Virus record (IMG/VR): IMGVR_UViG_3300030108_001317
Span: 1-55,746 of that record
Direction: 5' to 3' (one strand)
From: a virus
Length of the DNA stretch: 55,746 nucleotides
A program made the translations under genes and the position numbers. The notes beneath the pieces were generated by a model, which worked only from the letters and a program-made list of their open reading frames with translations, had not been told where the DNA came from and made no database searches. Positions 16,613 through 23,847 of the stretch are shown in pieces (within the stretch, counting starts at the first letter, position 1; every line of letters begins with the position of its first letter).

Positions 16613-17611
16613 ATGCAAACATATATCAAGCCTTCAGAACTGAAAGGCAAGTTAGAAACGTTGATTGGTTTAAATAAACCGACGTTTATTTGGGGGGCTT
16701 CCGGTATCGGTAAGTCAGAGATTATAGCGAAGGTAGCAGAGAAGCTAGACTACAATCTGATTGATGTCAGAGTTTCTTTGTTAGACCCTGTAGACCTGAG
16801 AGGTGTACCTAGTGTTGAGAATGGTATCACTAAATGGAATCCTCCGGTGTTCTTACCACGGGAAGGTGACAAGACTTCTATCTTGTTTTTGGACGAGTTA
16901 CCGCATGGTAGCCCTAGTGTTCAAAATGCTTTGTTTCAGTTGATAAGAGACAGGCAGATAGGCGAGTACAGGTTACCTGATTCGACAATCATTCTTGCCG
17001 CCGGTAACAGAGTATCGGACAGAGTAGGTGCTAACAAGATTAACGGTGCACTTGCTAACAGGTTCGTACACTTACACCTAGAAGCTGATGTTGATGATTT
17101 TTGTCACTACGCATTATCGGAGGGAGACTTTGAGCCAAACATTGTAGCCTTCATCAGATACAGACCGGAGTTACTATTTGACTTCAACAAGGATTCAGTC
17201 GCATGGGCTAGTCCTAGAGCGTGGGAGTCTGTTTCGGATATTGGTAAAGCTAACAAGCAAAACCTTCAAGACCTTGCCCTTGTCGGCGGTTGTGTTGGTG
17301 ATTCTGTTGCGGTTGAGTTTTGTGCATTTATGGGAATGGTTAACAGTCTTCCGGATGTTTCAGAGATTATCAAAAATCCTGAGACTTACGAAGTTTCAGA
17401 AGACCCTTCTGTTTTGTACGCACTTACCGGAGCACTAGCTGTTAGAGCGAATGCTAGTAACTTTGATGCAATCATTACCTACATGACTAGAGAGGAAATG
17501 AGTAATGAGTTTGCGGTTCTTTGTGTCAAAGATGCGGTGACTAGGAATCCACAGTTGACGAAGACTAAAACCTACGTTGACTTTGTTACTAAGTTTGAAG
17601 ATTTAATTTAG
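16613..17611 (+). CDS. MoxR-type AAA+ ATPase
   Basis: A 332-residue AAA+ protein. Walker A GASGIGKS (28-35), Walker B LFLDEL (91-96), sensor 1 asparagine in AAGNRVSD (near 132) and a probable arginine finger in ANRF (150). The pore-side sequence and the LDPVDLRGVPS insert are typical of the MoxR/CbbQ group. MoxR ATPases work with VWA proteins to remodel or activate target complexes. Here the VWA partner is encoded two genes downstream in the same operon, next to a helper-like gene. Confidence 0.88.
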   Translation: MQTYIKPSELKGKLETLIGLNKPTFIWGASGIGKSEIIAKVAEKLDYNLIDVRVSLLDPVDLRGVPSVENGITKWNPPVFLPREGDKTSILFLDELPHGSPSVQNALFQLIRDRQIGEYRLPDSTIILAAGNRVSDRVGANKINGALANRFVHLHLEADVDDFCHYALSEGDFEPNIVAFIRYRPELLFDFNKDSVAWASPRAWESVSDIGKANKQNLQDLALVGGCVGDSVAVEFCAFMGMVNSLPDVSEIIKNPETYEVSEDPSVLYALTGALAVRANASNFDAIITYMTREEMSNEFAVLCVKDAVTRNPQLTKTKTYVDFVTKFEDLI

Positions 17612-17619
17612 GAGTAGTT

Positions 17620-18507
17620 ATGCTATTAAATGAAAAGGCTATCTTGGTTAGCCCAATAATCAAGAAATGGAATCCACGTAAAGTTGACAAGGCTTTACGT
17701 GATGCTGTCGCTAGTGAGTACGGTGTTGATTCTAAGATGTTGAGTACATCTAAGAAATTAGTTGCTCTCAATGAGGGTGTTTTCAAAAGGATAGAGACAG
17801 TAGACAAGAAGATTAGGAATCATTGTTTCTACTCTATCGGTCAAGGGTGCACCGGTTTTTGTGTGCCTTATGACTACAAGGGAAAACATCTTTTGCCTAC
17901 AGAGTTGGAGGGTGCATTCAAGGCAAGATTCAACGAGTACAAAGACGAGAGAGAAAGGCTTGTTAAACAAGTTGTCGATTCTTGGGATGATATTGTTGAA
18001 GGTGCAAAGGCAGAGTTGAAAGACTTATTTGATGCTGAAGACTATCCCACAAAAGAAGAGATAGCTAGTAAGTACGAATGCAGATATGTTCCGGAGTCAC
18101 TACCGGAGCAAGCTTACGTATCTGAAGTTGTAGACCCTAGACACGGTGTTTCAGAGTCGGATGTAGTCGAGGTTCAAAGTAGAACTAAGTCTGATGTTGA
18201 ACTTGCTACTGAGACAGCTACGAGAAACATTAGTGTTCTGTTGACACACTTAACTGACTGTCTCAAGAATGATAAAACTTTCAGAGATAATTCATTCGAC
18301 AAAGTTAAGAATGCTATCGTGACTTTTAGTGCTTGGAACTTCAACAACAATCCGGAACTTGCAGAGGTGAGTGAGATTCTTACTGATGCAGTTTCCTCTA
18401 TTGATAACGCAGATGTGCTTAGAAAAGATTCTACAAAGGTTGATGAATTTGTAGAAGCTTCAGACAAGGCTTCTGATATTTTAAATAACTTGGACGGTGT
18501 AATATGA
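17620..18507 (+). CDS. DUF3150-like protein of the MoxR-VWA cassette
   Basis: A 295-residue mostly helical protein with a coiled-coil middle (EYKDERERLVKQVVDSWDDI) and CTGFCVPYDYKGKHLLP. It is flanked by the AAA+ and VWA genes, 8 bases after the first and overlapping the second by four. Proteins labelled DUF3150 occupy this slot in other phages and bacteria; I base the label on context and general resemblance. It probably acts as an adaptor between ATPase and VWA protein. Confidence 0.6.
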   Translation: MLLNEKAILVSPIIKKWNPRKVDKALRDAVASEYGVDSKMLSTSKKLVALNEGVFKRIETVDKKIRNHCFYSIGQGCTGFCVPYDYKGKHLLPTELEGAFKARFNEYKDERERLVKQVVDSWDDIVEGAKAELKDLFDAEDYPTKEEIASKYECRYVPESLPEQAYVSEVVDPRHGVSESDVVEVQSRTKSDVELATETATRNISVLLTHLTDCLKNDKTFRDNSFDKVKNAIVTFSAWNFNNNPELAEVSEILTDAVSSIDNADVLRKDSTKVDEFVEASDKASDILNNLDGVI

Positions 18508-19829
18508 AAACAGCTAAACAGTTAATGACACAGGCTAGGATAAGGTTGATTGATAAACATCCTTTCTTTGGCAATACAGCTATGAAGCTTAAGTTGATTG
18601 AAGACTCTAGCATTTCGACAATGTGCACAGACGGGAAGGTTATCAAATACAATCCTGAGTTTGTAGAGGATAACATCATGGCTCACAATGTCGGTGTTCT
18701 TGCTCACGAAGTTATGCACGTAACCAACGGGCATCCTCTAAGAAAAGGTAACAGGAATCACAAGCTATTTAACGTGGCTTGTGATTATGCTATCAATCCT
18801 ATTCTTGTAGACGGTGGGTTCATTCTTCCGGACGGTGCATTACTTGATGATGCTTATCACGGCTTGAGTGCTGAAGAGATATACTCTCTTATTCTTGAGC
18901 AGTATGAGCAAGAAGAAGGCGAGTCCGGCGGTGACGGTAGCGGTGAGTCTGACGAGTCCGGTGAGTCCGGTGAGTCCGGTGAGTCCGGTGATTCGGGTGA
19001 TTCGGGTGATTCGGGTGATGATGATTCCGGTGAGTCGGGTGAGTCGGGTGAGTCGGGTGAGTCCGGTGATTCTTTGGATGATTGGATTAATGATAACTAT
19101 GGTAATCAAGCCGGAGAGTTTGAGGAGCAAAAGAACGAGGACGGTTCAAGTCTTAGTGAGTCTGAGGTTAGAGAGCAGTTAGAAGACTTAAAAGTTTCTA
19201 ACGCTCAATCAGAAATGAGGTCAAAGTCGCAAGGCAAAGGCGGTGGCGGTTTTGGTTCTGAGTTGAAGGGTGCGACAGCTAGTGCTGTAGCGTGGGATGA
19301 TGTTCTCTTACCTCTATGTCAAGATGCTTTATCGGACGAGCAGACTTACAACAGACCTAACAGAAGATTTATTGCAGAGGATATGTATATGCCTAGCTAT
19401 GATAAATCAGATATTAAGTGTGCTGTTGTTGGGCTTGATACTTCCGGTTCGGTTGATGACAAGTATCTGAGACTATTCAAAGGTGGGCTTACTAGAATCT
19501 TTGAGGAAGTCGGGTTCGATACAATCTACGTTGTAGATTTTACTGATACGGTTGAGCGAGTCACAGAGTACAAAAGAGGTGACGAGTTTGATATGTCTCA
19601 TAGGTTTTGGGGCGGTACGCATTTCGCTTCTGTTACTGATTGGATAGAGGAGGAGGGTATCAATCCTTCTATGCTTATCTACATGACAGACGGGTTAGGT
19701 CGTGCTCCTATTGAGCCTGACTATCCGGTTGTATGGTGTCTTCCTGAAGCGTACGCAGAGGACGAGCACACGCTTAGATATAGCGGTATAGACCAATATG
19801 GTACTTTGATTCCAATGATAACCGCATAG
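18504..19829 (+). CDS. Metallopeptidase-like/VWA protein (DUF2201 type)
   Basis: A 441-residue protein. Residues 1-135 carry a zincin-like segment with AHEVMHVTNGH (H68-E-x-x-H72). Residues 139-190 are a low-complexity Gly-Glu/Asp-Ser repeat. Residues 305-441 form a VWA domain with a complete MIDAS: DTSGS (312-316), a Thr in GGTHF (372) and the Asp of YMTDG (396). The layout matches the COG3864 group that partners MoxR ATPases, also recalling CobS/CobT and RavA/ViaA pairs. Whether the HExxH is catalytic is unclear. Probably the effector subunit of the cassette. Confidence 0.85.
   Translation: MKTAKQLMTQARIRLIDKHPFFGNTAMKLKLIEDSSISTMCTDGKVIKYNPEFVEDNIMAHNVGVLAHEVMHVTNGHPLRKGNRNHKLFNVACDYAINPILVDGGFILPDGALLDDAYHGLSAEEIYSLILEQYEQEEGESGGDGSGESDESGESGESGESGDSGDSGDSGDDDSGESGESGESGESGDSLDDWINDNYGNQAGEFEEQKNEDGSSLSESEVREQLEDLKVSNAQSEMRSKSQGKGGGGFGSELKGATASAVAWDDVLLPLCQDALSDEQTYNRPNRRFIAEDMYMPSYDKSDIKCAVVGLDTSGSVDDKYLRLFKGGLTRIFEEVGFDTIYVVDFTDTVERVTEYKRGDEFDMSHRFWGGTHFASVTDWIEEEGINPSMLIYMTDGLGRAPIEPDYPVVWCLPEAYAEDEHTLRYSGIDQYGTLIPMITA
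18930..19075 (+). repeat. 9-bp tandem repeats inside the VWA gene
   Basis: Runs of GGTGAGTCC, GGTGAGTCG and GGTGATTCG encode Gly-Glu/Asp-Ser. In-frame slippage here would lengthen or shorten the linker between the peptidase-like and VWA parts without breaking the frame. Confidence 0.85.
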
Positions 19830-19870
19830 GGAATCTAAGTTGGGTTTAGTGCACGTCCTGTGGCATCCAT

Positions 19871-19919
19871 ATTTATTTACCTAGTCGTTGCGGATATGTG
19901 ACGAACTAGGTAGATAAAT
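19871..19919 (+). other. Hairpin A, abutting palindrome copy 3
   Basis: Arms 19871-19885 and 19905-19919 pair over 15 bp with one T-G, and CGT/ACG adds an inner 3 bp. The loop side has CGTTGCGGATAT. Related to the hairpin at 21182-21223 (see there) and followed at once by the 22-bp palindrome. Confidence 0.8.
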
Positions 19920-19937
19920 ATTGAACGTTCAATATTT
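19916..19937. repeat. Palindrome copy 3 (22 bp perfect)
   Basis: AAATATTGAACGTTCAATATTT with no mismatch, 41 bases before the ATG at 19978 and overlapping the 3' foot of hairpin A. Confidence 0.92.
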
Positions 19938-19977
19938 AATTAATGATAGTAGTTGATGAGACTACACAAAAAAAACT

Positions 19978-20595
19978 ATGAATAAAATTGATAAATTAAA
20001 AAACTATATACAAAAGGGTTGTTTGTCCGGTTGGAATTATGACTTTGCAACAAGTGTTGTTTCACAATTCAAAAGCAAGGGTGACTTATCAGAAAAACAA
20101 TGGGCTTGTGTTGATAAGATTATTGCTAGACAAGAGAATCCGGAAGCTAGTAAACCTGACTTTTTAAAGAACTCAAAACAGGTAGGAACTATGGGTAGGG
20201 TTGTATCTTTCCTGAACAGGAAAAAGGGTTTCCCTAAACTATGGTTTAAGCTTCCAAATAACAGCGATATTTGCATTTATAAAGCTACTGAAAGGTCGAA
20301 GTATGCCGGACAGTTTCAGCTAACAGGGGGCGGTTATGGCAGTCCCTATTACGGTAGGATAACTGAGAAGGGTGAATTGTTTGTTTATCCTGACGGTAAA
20401 AAAGTAGAAGATGATTTAACTGATTTACTAATTAGATTAGGTCAAGACCCTTCGGGTGTCGCTTCAGAGTATGGCAAGCTTACCGGTAGATGCAGTTTTT
20501 GTGCAAGAAGGCTAACTGATGCTAGGAGTATATCAGTTGGTTATGGTGCTACTTGTGCTAAGAATTACGACCTTGAGTGGGGCAAGGTTGCATAA
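19978..20595 (+). CDS. Zinc-binding early protein (DUF6011-like C-terminus)
   Basis: A 205-residue protein. The C-terminal 35 residues (GRCSFCARRLTDARSISVGY, then GATCAKNY) form a compact zinc-binding module like DUF6011, found in many phage and plasmid proteins. The middle has a basic, Gly-rich patch (GGGYGSPYYGRI). No catalytic motif. It is alone between two structured intergenic regions, so it is probably its own transcript under the palindrome/hairpin element. Confidence 0.65.
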   Translation: MNKIDKLKNYIQKGCLSGWNYDFATSVVSQFKSKGDLSEKQWACVDKIIARQENPEASKPDFLKNSKQVGTMGRVVSFLNRKKGFPKLWFKLPNNSDICIYKATERSKYAGQFQLTGGGYGSPYYGRITEKGELFVYPDGKKVEDDLTDLLIRLGQDPSGVASEYGKLTGRCSFCARRLTDARSISVGYGATCAKNYDLEWGKVA

Positions 20596-20605
20596 ATATA
20601 GATGC

Positions 20606-20820
20606 CCCTAACTCCTAGTGCTTGATGAACAGACAGGCATTTACAAAGCTAAACAATATGGGGGCTAGTATATTGGTATTGTTTAGCATCTGTTTATTTT
20701 TAGGCTATGGGTTACTTTTTTCAGACCCAATTCACAAAGGCTAGTCTTCTTTGAGCCGAAATAGATAGTGTCGGGCGGTGAACTCACAAAACTATAAACC
20801 GTCCGACATGACACTCTATT
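20606..20820 (+). other. Hairpin-rich intergenic region
   Basis: A 246-bp gap. Hairpins: GCTAAACAATA/TATTGTTTAGC (20648-20687, 11 bp perfect, then a T-rich tail that could end upstream transcription), TGGGT/ACCCA (about 20708-20730), GGCT/AGCC (about 20738-20755) and GTCGGGCGGT/ACCGTCCGAC (20770-20807, 10 bp with one G-U that favours the plus strand). Likely a structured leader or small RNA for the next gene. Confidence 0.55.
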
Positions 20821-20841
20821 AACTAATAACAAAGGAAAATT

Positions 20842-21150
20842 ATGAAAAACTTAACTAAAGTTGGTGAAACTTTTAAAGGTGCAAAGGGTACTTATTTAAT
20901 AAACAAAGGTCATATAGACAAGTATGAATTGTATCTTAATGAAGATTACCTACAAAAGAATGATAACGGTGAACTACACTTTACCTTCAAATTCATACAG
21001 GCATTTCAATTTAAAAAAGACCTTCTCAAAAAAATAGAAGAAATAGAAATAGAATATCTTGATTCGGGGGAAAACCTAGCATACTTGCTTAATACCGGTT
21101 TAATTTCTCAAGAAGAATATAAAAGAAGACTAATACAAATTCCAAAATAA
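20842..21150 (+). CDS. Hypothetical early protein
   Basis: A 102-residue Lys/Glu-rich protein with beta strands in the first half (YLINKGHIDKYELYLNEDYL) and a helical second half. Ribosome site AAAGGAAAA precedes the ATG. Unknown family; isolated between two structured gaps. Confidence 0.55.
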   Translation: MKNLTKVGETFKGAKGTYLINKGHIDKYELYLNEDYLQKNDNGELHFTFKFIQAFQFKKDLLKKIEEIEIEYLDSGENLAYLLNTGLISQEEYKRRLIQIPK

Positions 21151-21181
21151 CCTGAAAAAAATCTGGTTAGCAGGACGTTAT

Positions 21182-21223
21182 TACTTAGTCGTTGCAGATA
21201 TATCGTCTGTAACGCACTAAGTA
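21182..21223 (+). other. Hairpin B, paralogue of hairpin A
   Basis: TACTTAGT (21182-21189) pairs with ACTAAGTA (21216-21223), and inside CGTTGCAGA pairs with TCTGTAACG (one G-U): about 17 bp in all. Compared with hairpin A, one pair changes from C-G (19881/19909) to T-A (21185/21220), a compensatory change that argues for selection on the stem. Its 3' arm runs into palindrome copy 4. Confidence 0.8.
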
Positions 21224-21237
21224 TTGAACGTTCAATA
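21222..21237. repeat. Palindrome copy 4
   Basis: Perfect TATTGAACGTTCAATA, 45 bases before the ATG at 21282. Confidence 0.9.
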
Positions 21238-21281
21238 TTTAAAATTAGGGGAAGTATCTTCCCCTATCTTCGAGGAAAACT

Positions 21282-22292
21282 ATGACAGACCAATTAGATA
21301 ATAAATTATTACAAAAGATTATTCATGCTCCGTCCTTATGGGATAACGATTTTCCTAAGTTTCACGATACGTTTTGTATACCAAAAGGCATGATTGATAA
21401 TCAAAAATACCATAATGAAATATCTGATATTAGACACAGTAAGTCTCTACACAATAGATATAGAAAAGAATTGATAAATATATCTGTAGGAGTGCAACAA
21501 TCGGCTAAGTTTAAATTTAATAACAATGTTTGTAAAAGCATAGAAGAAGATGATTTTAAGACTGTTTCTACTTCTATAAATACGTATTTGCCTTTTAAAA
21601 ATGTTTATTTAGAAGTAAGGGATGATGAAGCAAGTTTAACTACATCTTATTTGATAACAGAAGTTACTGAACATATATCAGAAGTAAAAGTACCTAAAAA
21701 GAATTTTTTCGGCAGAACAAAATGGGTTCCTTTAAAAAATACGGACGACACTATATTTGTAGCGGTTAGTTGTTTTTTCGTTGCTGATATAAAACCCGAA
21801 GAAGTTGCGGTTGTTCCGGCTCCTATGATTTTACCTGTGAGTAATACTACAGAACTTCCCACGTACAGTTTTAGTGATGATAGCTTTTTTACTCCGTATT
21901 TTGTAAATGATTCTGACGGATTAAGTGGCATAGCATGGGTAATTGTAAACAACATAAGGTGGCTACAAGTTTTACTAAGCTATCCTAGTCTTGCAAACAC
22001 TAATTCAGTTTCGGGACGGAAGCCTATCCCTTACAACAAGCTAGGTAAATTCAAAGCTTCCTCTATGTATTCATTACCTAAATGGGAACACAAAGTATTA
22101 GAGGTAGATATGTACTCTAATGGCTCAAGTGGTGGCGGTAATGGTTCGGCTAGGGGTAAACGTTTTCATGCTGTTAGAAAGCATTTACGTAGGCTTCCTA
22201 GTGGTAAATCAGTCTTTGTTAAACCTCACTTTAGAGGGGACAAAAAATTAGGTGTTATAGATAAAGATTATTTAATAAAAGGAGATAAATAA
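21282..22292 (+). CDS. Conserved phage protein with basic C-terminal motif
   Basis: A 336-residue protein. Residues 1-280 are mixed alpha/beta without known motifs. The last 50 residues contain a basic block (GKRFHAVRKHLRRLPSGKSV, then KPHFRGD) that I have seen at the end of many phage proteins of unknown role and that probably binds nucleic acid. It starts a tight run of small genes (next ATG directly after its stop). Confidence 0.6.
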   Translation: MTDQLDNKLLQKIIHAPSLWDNDFPKFHDTFCIPKGMIDNQKYHNEISDIRHSKSLHNRYRKELINISVGVQQSAKFKFNNNVCKSIEEDDFKTVSTSINTYLPFKNVYLEVRDDEASLTTSYLITEVTEHISEVKVPKKNFFGRTKWVPLKNTDDTIFVAVSCFFVADIKPEEVAVVPAPMILPVSNTTELPTYSFSDDSFFTPYFVNDSDGLSGIAWVIVNNIRWLQVLLSYPSLANTNSVSGRKPIPYNKLGKFKASSMYSLPKWEHKVLEVDMYSNGSSGGGNGSARGKRFHAVRKHLRRLPSGKSVFVKPHFRGDKKLGVIDKDYLIKGDK

Positions 22293-22493
22293 ATGCTAAA
22301 TTTATTTGTATTAGTGGCAACAGCTATGGGAATTGTTGCATTCGGTGGTTTAGGTTATACCTATACTGTGTACTTACATTTTGAAAATTCACTATTGGAT
22401 TTGTATATCTTGTTTGCTTCCGGTGTCGGTGTCGGTGTTTGTGCTATCGGTTTATGGAACGCTATCATAGACGAATTGATTTATAGGAGATAA
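22293..22493 (+). CDS. Small two-span membrane protein
   Basis: A 66-residue protein with two hydrophobic spans (about 3-27 and 34-57), a short polar loop and a charged end IIDELIYRR. No family recognised. It starts immediately after the upstream stop. It may alter the host inner membrane early in infection; this is inference. Confidence 0.6.
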   Translation: MLNLFVLVATAMGIVAFGGLGYTYTVYLHFENSLLDLYILFASGVGVGVCAIGLWNAIIDELIYRR

Positions 22494-22495
22494 AT

Positions 22496-22627
22496 ATGGA
22501 TTTGAAAAAAGCTTATAAAGAATGGCAAGAGAATCCGCCTGAAGAGTATGTAAAACCAAAACCTAAAGGGTGGAAGAGAATAATAGAATCAGCGAAAGCT
22601 AGAAAAAAACTTAAGGAGCAGAAGTGA
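22496..22627 (+). CDS. Tiny basic protein
   Basis: A 43-residue protein (MDLKKAYKEWQENPPEEYVK, then a Lys/Arg-rich end) read from ATG 22496. Ribosome site TAGGAGATAAAT precedes it. It overlaps the next GTG start by four bases. The dense packing and the ribosome site support it. Confidence 0.55.
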   Translation: MDLKKAYKEWQENPPEEYVKPKPKGWKRIIESAKARKKLKEQK

Positions 22628-22815
22628 ATATAGAAGTTTGTTTTAAAAATTCGTATGGTAGAGATTTATGTTATCCGGTATGCGACAATGCAAGAAACTT
22701 TTGCAAGTTAACCGGCACAAAAACTTTATCTAACTATAACTTAAAAGTGATTAAAGATATGGGTTATGAAATTAAACCCGTTGCTTTTATTCCCTCCAAC
22801 ATGGAGATTGCATAA
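22624..22815 (+). CDS. Hypothetical small protein
   Basis: A 63-residue protein from a GTG start (the GTGA overlap with the upstream stop). It has four Cys, including CYPVCDNARNFC, which may bind a metal. No family recognised. It overlaps the next ATG by one base. Confidence 0.55.
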   Translation: MNIEVCFKNSYGRDLCYPVCDNARNFCKLTGTKTLSNYNLKVIKDMGYEIKPVAFIPSNMEIA

Positions 22816-23039
22816 TGCAAGTAGAATACAAAATAACTTTTGAACTCTTAAATTGTGAATACAACTCTCTAACTGAATATCATTTATGTGATGCTCTTTG
22901 TTCACTTATAGACCAAGGTAAAACTCGGAATGAAAGTGATGAAAAGTTTGATGAAGAGGAAAGAGATAGATGCCTTGCTATTGTTAAAAAACATATCGGA
23001 AGGTTTTCAGTAGAAGTAGATAGGGAGGTGAACAATTAG
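22815..23039 (+). CDS. Hypothetical small protein
   Basis: A 74-residue acidic protein (ITFELLNCEYNSLTEYHLCD) with a two-helix look. Its last codons contain the GGGAGGTG that serves as ribosome site for the unusual gene at 23035. Confidence 0.55.
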   Translation: MQVEYKITFELLNCEYNSLTEYHLCDALCSLIDQGKTRNESDEKFDEEERDRCLAIVKKHIGRFSVEVDREVNN

Positions 23040-23238
23040 TGACTTTACTTTAGAGGGTGGTGATACTTTATATGTGCTCCGTCCTCATACAGAAGATGCT
23101 TACTTATGGCTCAACGCTAACCTAGACATAAATGTATGGGATATAGGTTATGGTGTAAACATAAGTGGAGAATGTATCGTGGAGATACTTTCAGAAATAT
23201 TAAACGACCAATTAAATTTTACAGGAGAAATACATTGA
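23035..23238 (+). CDS. Small protein with probable AUU start
   Basis: A 67-codon frame beginning right after an in-frame TGA, with no ATG or TTG; the only GTG is at 23074. GGGAGGTG (23023-23030) sits at ideal distance from ATT at 23035. The product (ISDFTLEGGDTLYVLRPHTE onward, with EDAYLWLNANLDI) looks like a normal folded protein and its stop overlaps the TTG start of the next gene. If AUU is not used, a GTG start at 23074 would give 54 residues. Confidence 0.55.
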   Translation: MSDFTLEGGDTLYVLRPHTEDAYLWLNANLDINVWDIGYGVNISGECIVEILSEILNDQLNFTGEIH

Positions 23239-23438
23239 AAGAAGAATATATATCAATCAGATGTTCAAAACCGGTCAAAGACTATTTAACAAATAAAGCA
23301 GACCAACAGGACAGAAGCCTTTCTAGTCAAATAATGAATATGCTTAAGCAGACTGATTCACAGCTTGCAGAATTATTGAAGCCGGTTGTCGTTGCGAAAG
23401 ACCGAAGTAAGTCTGTATCAAGTCAAGACCACGCTTAA
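23235..23438 (+). CDS. Arc-like ribbon-helix-helix protein
   Basis: A 67-residue protein from TTG at 23235, with ACAGGAGAAATAC upstream. A longer frame from ATG 23136 runs through the previous gene in another frame and lacks a ribosome site, so I reject that start. Residues 3-37 (EEYISIRCSKPVKDYLTNKA, then RSLSSQIMNMLKQ) follow the strand-helix-helix plan of Arc/CopG DNA-binding proteins. It is a candidate repressor and a candidate reader of the palindromes. Its 3' end overlaps a convergent minus gene by 95 bp. Confidence 0.65.
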   Translation: MKEEYISIRCSKPVKDYLTNKADQQDRSLSSQIMNMLKQTDSQLAELLKPVVVAKDRSKSVSSQDHA

Positions 23439-23847
23439 CAGCTTGTAGCTGTTCTTCAGTCTTGACTGTTCTGTTATAGACTACAACATCAAAAACAAAA
23501 TTAGATTGCTCCCCTAACTCTTCATCTAAGAGTTTTGTGATTCTTGATATTTTTAAAGAACGCAAAGCAAAATTAGAAGTCGAGGAAGGGGAGCGATTTT
23601 TTTGTATCACATCCTCATAACTTGTCGGATTTAAAAAGAATCCGCTTTTCACAGCTAAGTCTAGCAAATGTTCGCCGGCGGTATGTTGGTGGTCATTAAT
23701 CAAATCCAAAATGTGTAGCAAGTCAAAAGTAGTTTGATTTCTAACCCTAGACCTTAATAATTTTTCCCCTTCCCCTAATCTTTCTAATCGCATAAGAAAA
23801 TGCTTATGCAAGTAAGGGCTTCCTAAATCTACTAAATCAGATTTCAT
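23344..23847 (-). CDS. Hypothetical protein downstream of primase-helicase
   Basis: A 167-residue protein from ATG at 23847 (MKSDLVDLGSPYLHKHFLMR); a start 10 codons upstream is possible but deeper in the helicase gene. It overlaps the helicase stop by 11 bases, so it is co-translated with it. Largely helical, with a Leu-rich middle. No family recognised. Its last 95 bp overlap tail-to-tail with the ribbon-helix-helix gene. Confidence 0.6.
   Translation of the reverse strand: MKSDLVDLGSPYLHKHFLMRLERLGEGEKLLRSRVRNQTTFDLLHILDLINDHQHTAGEHLLDLAVKSGFFLNPTSYEDVIQKNRSPSSTSNFALRSLKISRITKLLDEELGEQSNFVFDVVVYNRTVKTEEQLQAVKRGLDLIQTYFGLSQRQPASIILQAVNQSA

Noticed and set aside
18840-19182. Frames on both strands opposite the VWA linker (Thr/Gly- and Val/Ser-rich repeats)
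   Set aside because: They are shadows of the 9-bp tandem repeats in other frames.
23136-23234. N-terminal extension of the ribbon-helix-helix protein from ATG 23136
   Set aside because: No ribosome site, Arg/Trp-rich unlikely sequence, and the same DNA codes a better protein in another frame; TTG 23235 has a good site.
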